From the NCBI GenBank assembly GCA_028679855.1, contig JAJRAP010000082.1, positions 1 through 9,951 of the forward strand: DNA of 9,951 nt. Reading direction: 5' to 3'. Position numbers and translations under genes: made by a program. Below the pieces are notes generated by a model, which worked only from the letters and a program-made list of their open reading frames with translations, did not search any database and was not told the DNA's origin. How positions within the stretch are numbered: the stretch's first letter is position 1; each line of letters starts with the position of its first letter. Shown here one piece after another: positions 6,306 to 9,951 of this stretch. This DNA is from Candidatus Methanoperedens sp. GTDB taxonomy: Archaea; Halobacteriota; Methanosarcinia; Methanosarcinales; Methanoperedenaceae.

Positions 6306-7307
6306 TCAAAAAAGCGTTTTCATAGCCAGATAAGTTGCAGCGGCGATGATAGCGGCTGCAGGGATCGTCAGTATCCATGCCCCGACTATCTTCCGTGCGA
6401 TACCCCACCTGACCGCCGAAAGCTTATTCGTTGCCCCGACACCCAGTATCGATGAGGAAATAACATGCGTGGTGCTAACTGGTATTCCCCAGTGTGCCAT
6501 AAATGCAAGTACTATACCGCTTGAAGTTTCTGCGGCAAACCCCTGATAAGGGCGCAGGCGCGTCACCCTCTGCGCCATTGTTTTCACAATGCGCCACCCG
6601 CCAAAGAATGTACCAAGACCTATGGCAGTGGCGCATGAAAAGATCACCCAGAGCGGAATAGGGAAAGATGTGGCATCCATAGGGGTAGAAATACCTTCTG
6701 CAACCAGAAGCAGCGCAATAATTCCCATTGTTTTTTGTGCATCATTTGTGCCGTGGGTCAGTGAATAAAAAGCGGCTGAGAAGAGCTGAAGTTTCCTGAA
6801 ATAGTTGTTTATCTTTGATGGATGTGATTTCCGAAAACCCCTCATTATGAATAGAGCAAATAAAAATCCTATTGCAAGACCTATTATCGGGGATACTATC
6901 ATGAAAATTACGATTTTCTCCACACCTGATGCATGTACTGAACTGACACCTGATGCAGCGATCCCTGCTCCAACAAGCCCTCCGACAAGCGCGTGGCTGC
7001 TTGATGTGGGAAGACCGAGATGCCATGTGATCATATCCCAGATCACAGCGCCTGCAAGAGCTGCAAAGATCAGGTTCACTGTGACTATACTTGTGTCAAT
7101 GATGCCTTTTCCTATCATAGCTGCTATGGCAGTGCCGAAAACAAGAGGTCCTATAAGGTTGAATACGGCTGCCATCGTGACAGCCTTTAATGGTGAGAGT
7201 ACTTTTGTCGCCACTACTGTAGCTATAGCATTGGCAGAGTCATGGAACCCGTTTATAAAATCAAATAACAGGGCAAGGAGAATGGTTATTATAACAAAGG
7301 AATCCAA
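6306..7307 (-). CDS. Inorganic phosphate transporter, PiT family
   Basis: 333-aa PiT (SLC20-type) permease in the cytoplasmic membrane that imports phosphate with a cation. The protein shows the inverted-repeat architecture of the family. Repeat one has NGFHDSANAIATVVAT (19-34) and GLPTSSSHALVGGLVGAG (98-115). Repeat two has THGTNDAQKTMG (184-195) and GIPVSTTHVISSSILGVG (274-291). About nine to ten hydrophobic segments are visible, with one basic cytoplasmic loop (156-172). The start is TTG at 7307 with AGGAG 8 bases upstream. The gene begins 12 bases after the DUF47 stop, the classic DUF47-PiT pairing, and SRP19 follows. Confidence 0.95.
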   Translation of the reverse strand: MDSFVIITILLALLFDFINGFHDSANAIATVVATKVLSPLKAVTMAAVFNLIGPLVFGTAIAAMIGKGIIDTSIVTVNLIFAALAGAVIWDMITWHLGLPTSSSHALVGGLVGAGIAASGVSSVHASGVEKIVIFMIVSPIIGLAIGFLFALFIMRGFRKSHPSKINNYFRKLQLFSAAFYSLTHGTNDAQKTMGIIALLLVAEGISTPMDATSFPIPLWVIFSCATAIGLGTFFGGWRIVKTMAQRVTRLRPYQGFAAETSSGIVLAFMAHWGIPVSTTHVISSSILGVGATNKLSAVRWGIARKIVGAWILTIPAAAIIAAATYLAMKTLF

Positions 7308-7315
7308 AATCGACG

Positions 7316-7320
7316 CTCCT
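7316..7320 (-). promoter_or_regulatory. Ribosome binding site fixing the PiT TTG start
   Basis: AGGAG on the - strand, 8 bases before TTG at 7307. It touches the stop codon of the DUF47 gene, so terminating ribosomes are well placed to restart. Confidence 0.7.
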
Positions 7321-7949
7321 TAACTGTTCTTCACCACGATGTCGCTTATGACGTTCGCAGCATCCTCACACTTATCAGTCGCGAACTCGAGACGTTCATA
7401 TATCTCTTTCAGCTTCATGATCTCTATGGCATCTGTCCGTTTGAAAAGATCAGCCACTGATTTCTTATACAGGTCGTCAGCCACATTTTCAAGCCTGTTC
7501 ACCTCTATGCAGCGTTTTTCAATATCCTTCGGATTCTTGATATTGCGCAGACCGCCAAGCGCCGTATTAAGCTCAGCAGCCTGCTTTGCCAGCACTTCTG
7601 CCAGTTTTATCATGTTCTCTTCCGGCTTTTTTATCTCATAAAGGATGAGGCGCGTCGCTGTGCCGTCGATGTAATCCAGCACATCGTCGAACGCTGAGGC
7701 AAGCGCGGATATGTCTTCATGGTCTATCGGGGTTATGAAGGACTTATTGAGCTCTTCAAATATCTCATGGACAAAATCGTCCCCCTGGTGTTCAATATCT
7801 TTTATTTTCTGCTGCTTTTCTTTAATGTTTTCATAATTTTTGAGCATGTCAAGAAAGGCGTTTGAGCCGTCCAGCACGTTATTCGATTCGTTCTCGAGCA
7901 TATTAAAAAAGTGTTTATCCTGCGGGATAATCCATTCTTTCAGTCCCAT
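7320..7949 (-). CDS. DUF47 / PhoU-like PiT accessory protein
   Basis: 209-aa all-helical protein of the DUF47 (PF01865) family, structurally related to PhoU. It is usually encoded next to a PiT permease and thought to regulate or gate it from the cytoplasm. Visible marks are the N-terminus MGLKEWIIPQDKHFF, long amphipathic helices, the acidic KDIEHQGDDFVHEI (EhxGD) metal-binding type motif, the FDDVLDYIDGTA repeat, and a later RLENVADDLY with a DKCEDAANVISDIV end. These E/D-rich repeats match PhoU metal-binding motifs. A TTG three codons upstream (7958) is possible, but GGAG at 7960-7963 suits the ATG at 7949 better and the family N-terminus fits it. The TTG would have AGGA at 7966-7969. The gene stands 93 bases from the KdpD-like gene; no clear TATA box was found there. 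Confidence 0.9.
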   Translation of the reverse strand: MGLKEWIIPQDKHFFNMLENESNNVLDGSNAFLDMLKNYENIKEKQQKIKDIEHQGDDFVHEIFEELNKSFITPIDHEDISALASAFDDVLDYIDGTATRLILYEIKKPEENMIKLAEVLAKQAAELNTALGGLRNIKNPKDIEKRCIEVNRLENVADDLYKKSVADLFKRTDAIEIMKLKEIYERLEFATDKCEDAANVISDIVVKNS

Positions 7950-8042
7950 GTTTTTCAATCTCCATTCCTAATCAGATGTTATAGTAACTCCCGTGTTTAT
8001 GTTTTTCTATTTTGATTCGAAATGAATCCTGAAAATACCATA

Positions 8043-9951
8043 TCATTCCTTCGAGCCAATCCTTTCAATCGCCAGAGCTCCCAGCCGGGCAATAGTATCA
8101 ATTACAACTTTATTTTCAGGGGTAAGGATCTGCTCAGGATTGTCGAAATGAAATCCCACAACACCTTTTACTGTATCTGTCGTTTTCATAGGAAAATAGT
8201 ACGCCCATGCTTCTGGGAGCGTATCTGTACCCATACCGGCAGGTTCACCATTATGCCATACCCAGGTTGCTATACCAAGTTCTTTCGGATTTACCTGAAA
8301 CCTGTCGGTAGAAGCCCTGACCGAAACTTCTCCATTTTCAGGAAGGAAAATAGCCATGTCGCACTGGAAAATTTGTCTTGTGTGACGGATCATCAGGTGC
8401 AAAACCTGATCAATGTTTTGGGCAGTGACCAGGTCCTGGCTTAATTCATATAATGCTATGTTTCTGGACTCGCTTTGTTGAAGCTGCTGTACTTTGTATT
8501 GAAGATTGGATGCAAGATTGCCTATTACAAAGGCAAACGCAATGAATAAGATATAAGATAAAAAATATCTTACATCTGAAACGGCAAAGGTGAAATATGG
8601 TGGAATAAACAAAAAATCAAAAATGAGAACGCTTAAGACTGCTGCAAAGATAGATGGACCTCTCCCTAGGAAAATAGCGATCAATACAACAGGTAGAAGC
8701 ATTAAGAATAGTAAGTTAATCTGACCAAGAATATCTCTAAAAAGAAAACCGAGTAAAGAACCAAGAATAACGGCAAGTGCGCTTATGACAAAATTTAGCG
8801 GACTGATTATACCTATTTTTTTCTCAGGTACAGGTTGTTCGCTTTTGCCTGCAAAGAGGAAAACATCAATGTCTCTTGTACTTACCATGATCTTCCGGGC
8901 AAGAGATGGAAACAATCCAAAGCGCCTGGGTTTGCCCATTACGATCTTTGTTACATTATGGCTCTGTGCATAGCGGGTTATCTCTTGCGCAACATCATCC
9001 CCTTTGATCCAGACGGCACGTCCACCCAGCTTTTCAGCGAGATCCAGGGCATTTTTAAGCCATTCCCGTTCTTTATCGGAAACTTGCGCATGTCTGGCGG
9101 TTTCTACATAGAGTGCAACCCATTCCGCATTCATCTCAGAGGCTATACGAAAGGCTGAGCGGACCAGTTGCTCAGCATAAGGGCTGGCTAATACTCCTAC
9201 CAGGATGCGCTCCGTAGCAGACCAGGGTCCGGCAATTGCATGTGCCCTCATGTACTGAAGCATTTTCTCGTCTACGCTGCCTGCCACAAGCCGCAGCGAC
9301 ATTTCACGAAGTGCAAGTAAATTTCCGGGCTTAAAGAAACGCCTGGCAGCATTTTCTGCCATATCCTTTGTATAAACTTTTCCTTCTTTCAACCTTTTGA
9401 GCAGCTCCTCAAAGGGAAGATCTACAAGTTTGATCTCATCCGCTAACTGGAAAAAAGTGTCCGGGATGGTTTCACTGACACGAATTCCAGTTATACGGAA
9501 GACGATGTCATTTAAACTTTCAAGATGCTGCACGTTCAGGGTTGAATATACATCAATTCCTGCATTCAGGAGCTCCTCTACGTCCTGATAGCGCTTAACG
9601 TGGCGGGAATTAGGAGCATTTGTATGGGCTAATTCATCAACAAGTACAAGCCCTGGTCTTCGCGCCAGAACACCATCTAAATCCATCTCCGCAAGCTGTA
9701 CACCTTTATATTCAGTAACAACGAGGGGAATAGTTTCCAGACCTTCAAGGAGTGTTTCGGTCTCTGCCCTGCCGTGTGTTTCAACGTAACCGACAGCAAC
9801 ATCAATTCCTTCATGTTTACGCATTCTGGCATCAGAGAGCATGGAATAGGTTTTCCCGACACCGGGTGCAGCGCCAAAATAGATGGTCAATTTTCCACGT
9901 TTTTTGGCTGTTTCTTCCTGTTTAGCAATTTCCAGAAGAGATTCCGGTTCC
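8043..9951 (-). CDS. KdpD-like sensor lacking the kinase core (5' end off window)
   Basis: About 636 visible residues; the frame stays open to the right edge, so the start lies outside. KdpD senses K+ and turgor and controls the Kdp K+ pump. Numbering from the first visible codon: KdpD N-terminal ATP-binding domain about 19-230, with Walker A GAAPGVGKT (26-34) and LVLVDELAHTN (101-111); a universal-stress-protein domain about 247-370 (RILVGVLASP, TKIVMGKPRR); four membrane segments about 384-480 (DUF4118); a GAF domain about 495-630. The protein ends directly after the GAF helix (ALAIERIGSKE). E. coli KdpD continues for about 250 more residues with HisKA and ATPase domains; here the stop is clean and the next gene, DUF47, begins 93 bases later. 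No kinase relic was seen. The gene symbol is withheld because the kinase is absent. Kdp transporter genes may lie to the right. Confidence 0.9.
   Translation of the reverse strand, partial: EPESLLEIAKQEETAKKRGKLTIYFGAAPGVGKTYSMLSDARMRKHEGIDVAVGYVETHGRAETETLLEGLETIPLVVTEYKGVQLAEMDLDGVLARRPGLVLVDELAHTNAPNSRHVKRYQDVEELLNAGIDVYSTLNVQHLESLNDIVFRITGIRVSETIPDTFFQLADEIKLVDLPFEELLKRLKEGKVYTKDMAENAARRFFKPGNLLALREMSLRLVAGSVDEKMLQYMRAHAIAGPWSATERILVGVLASPYAEQLVRSAFRIASEMNAEWVALYVETARHAQVSDKEREWLKNALDLAEKLGGRAVWIKGDDVAQEITRYAQSHNVTKIVMGKPRRFGLFPSLARKIMVSTRDIDVFLFAGKSEQPVPEKKIGIISPLNFVISALAVILGSLLGFLFRDILGQINLLFLMLLPVVLIAIFLGRGPSIFAAVLSVLIFDFLFIPPYFTFAVSDVRYFLSYILFIAFAFVIGNLASNLQYKVQQLQQSESRNIALYELSQDLVTAQNIDQVLHLMIRHTRQIFQCDMAIFLPENGEVSVRASTDRFQVNPKELGIATWVWHNGEPAGMGTDTLPEAWAYYFPMKTTDTVKGVVGFHFDNPEQILTPENKVVIDTIARLGALAIERIGSKE

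Noticed and set aside
6265..6408. N-terminal extension of SRP19 by 48 residues
   Set aside because: The extension overlaps the end of the PiT gene and has no SRP19-like sequence; the ATG at 6264 gives the normal N-terminus.
8014..8028. GATTC-gaaat-GAATC palindrome between the KdpD-like and DUF47 genes as an operator
   Set aside because: Five-base arms in AT-rich DNA occur by chance, and no second copy was seen near the other phosphate or Kdp genes.
8022..8444. + strand open frame of 140 codons opposite the KdpD-like gene
   Set aside because: It lies antisense to a well-supported GAF domain and has no recognisable motifs or ribosome binding site.

Overview
The window comes from an archaeon. 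It carries a TFIIB-type initiation factor (TFB), the H/ACA guide-RNP protein Gar1, SRP19, an archaeal Brix protein and an archaeal Vms1-like release factor. Promoters look like archaeal BRE/TATA boxes, and several starts are TTG with good Shine-Dalgarno (SD) sequences. A methanogen or ANME-type euryarchaeon (Methanosarcinales / Methanoperedens-like) is my best guess from overall flavour only; no diagnostic metabolic gene is present.

Layout. On the + strand, 7-1375 holds two overlapping translation genes: Brix (ribosome biogenesis) and a Vms1/aVLRF1-type peptidyl-tRNA hydrolase (rescue of stalled ribosomes). Next, 1376-3799 is a two-gene cassette. It contains a phospholipase-D (PLD) superfamily protein broken by a nonsense codon and a frameshift, and an intact beta-type DNA methyltransferase. 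It looks like a restriction-modification or defence unit that has lost its nuclease. A second, diverged copy of the 3' end of the Vms1-like gene lies just past the methyltransferase stop (about 3806-3857), so the cassette sits between two copies of that gene end. This is probably a scar of how it arrived. A T-rich hairpin near 3915-3938 separates this + strand block from the convergent - strand block.

From 3974 to the right edge everything is on the - strand. Gar1-TFB form a short operon behind a clear BRE/TATA promoter. DUF47 - PiT phosphate permease - SRP19 - PHP phosphoesterase are closely packed and probably read as one unit. Last is the 3' part of a KdpD-like potassium/turgor sensor, whose start lies beyond the right edge.

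Most notable points: (1) the duplicated Vms1-like gene end around the cassette; (2) a stop codon exactly at the catalytic lysine of the first HKD motif, plus a frameshift, beside an intact methyltransferase; (3) a KdpD-like sensor that ends after its GAF domain with no histidine-kinase core. No tRNA, rRNA, CRISPR array, transposase or integrase was seen. There is no gene-free stretch longer than 300 bases.
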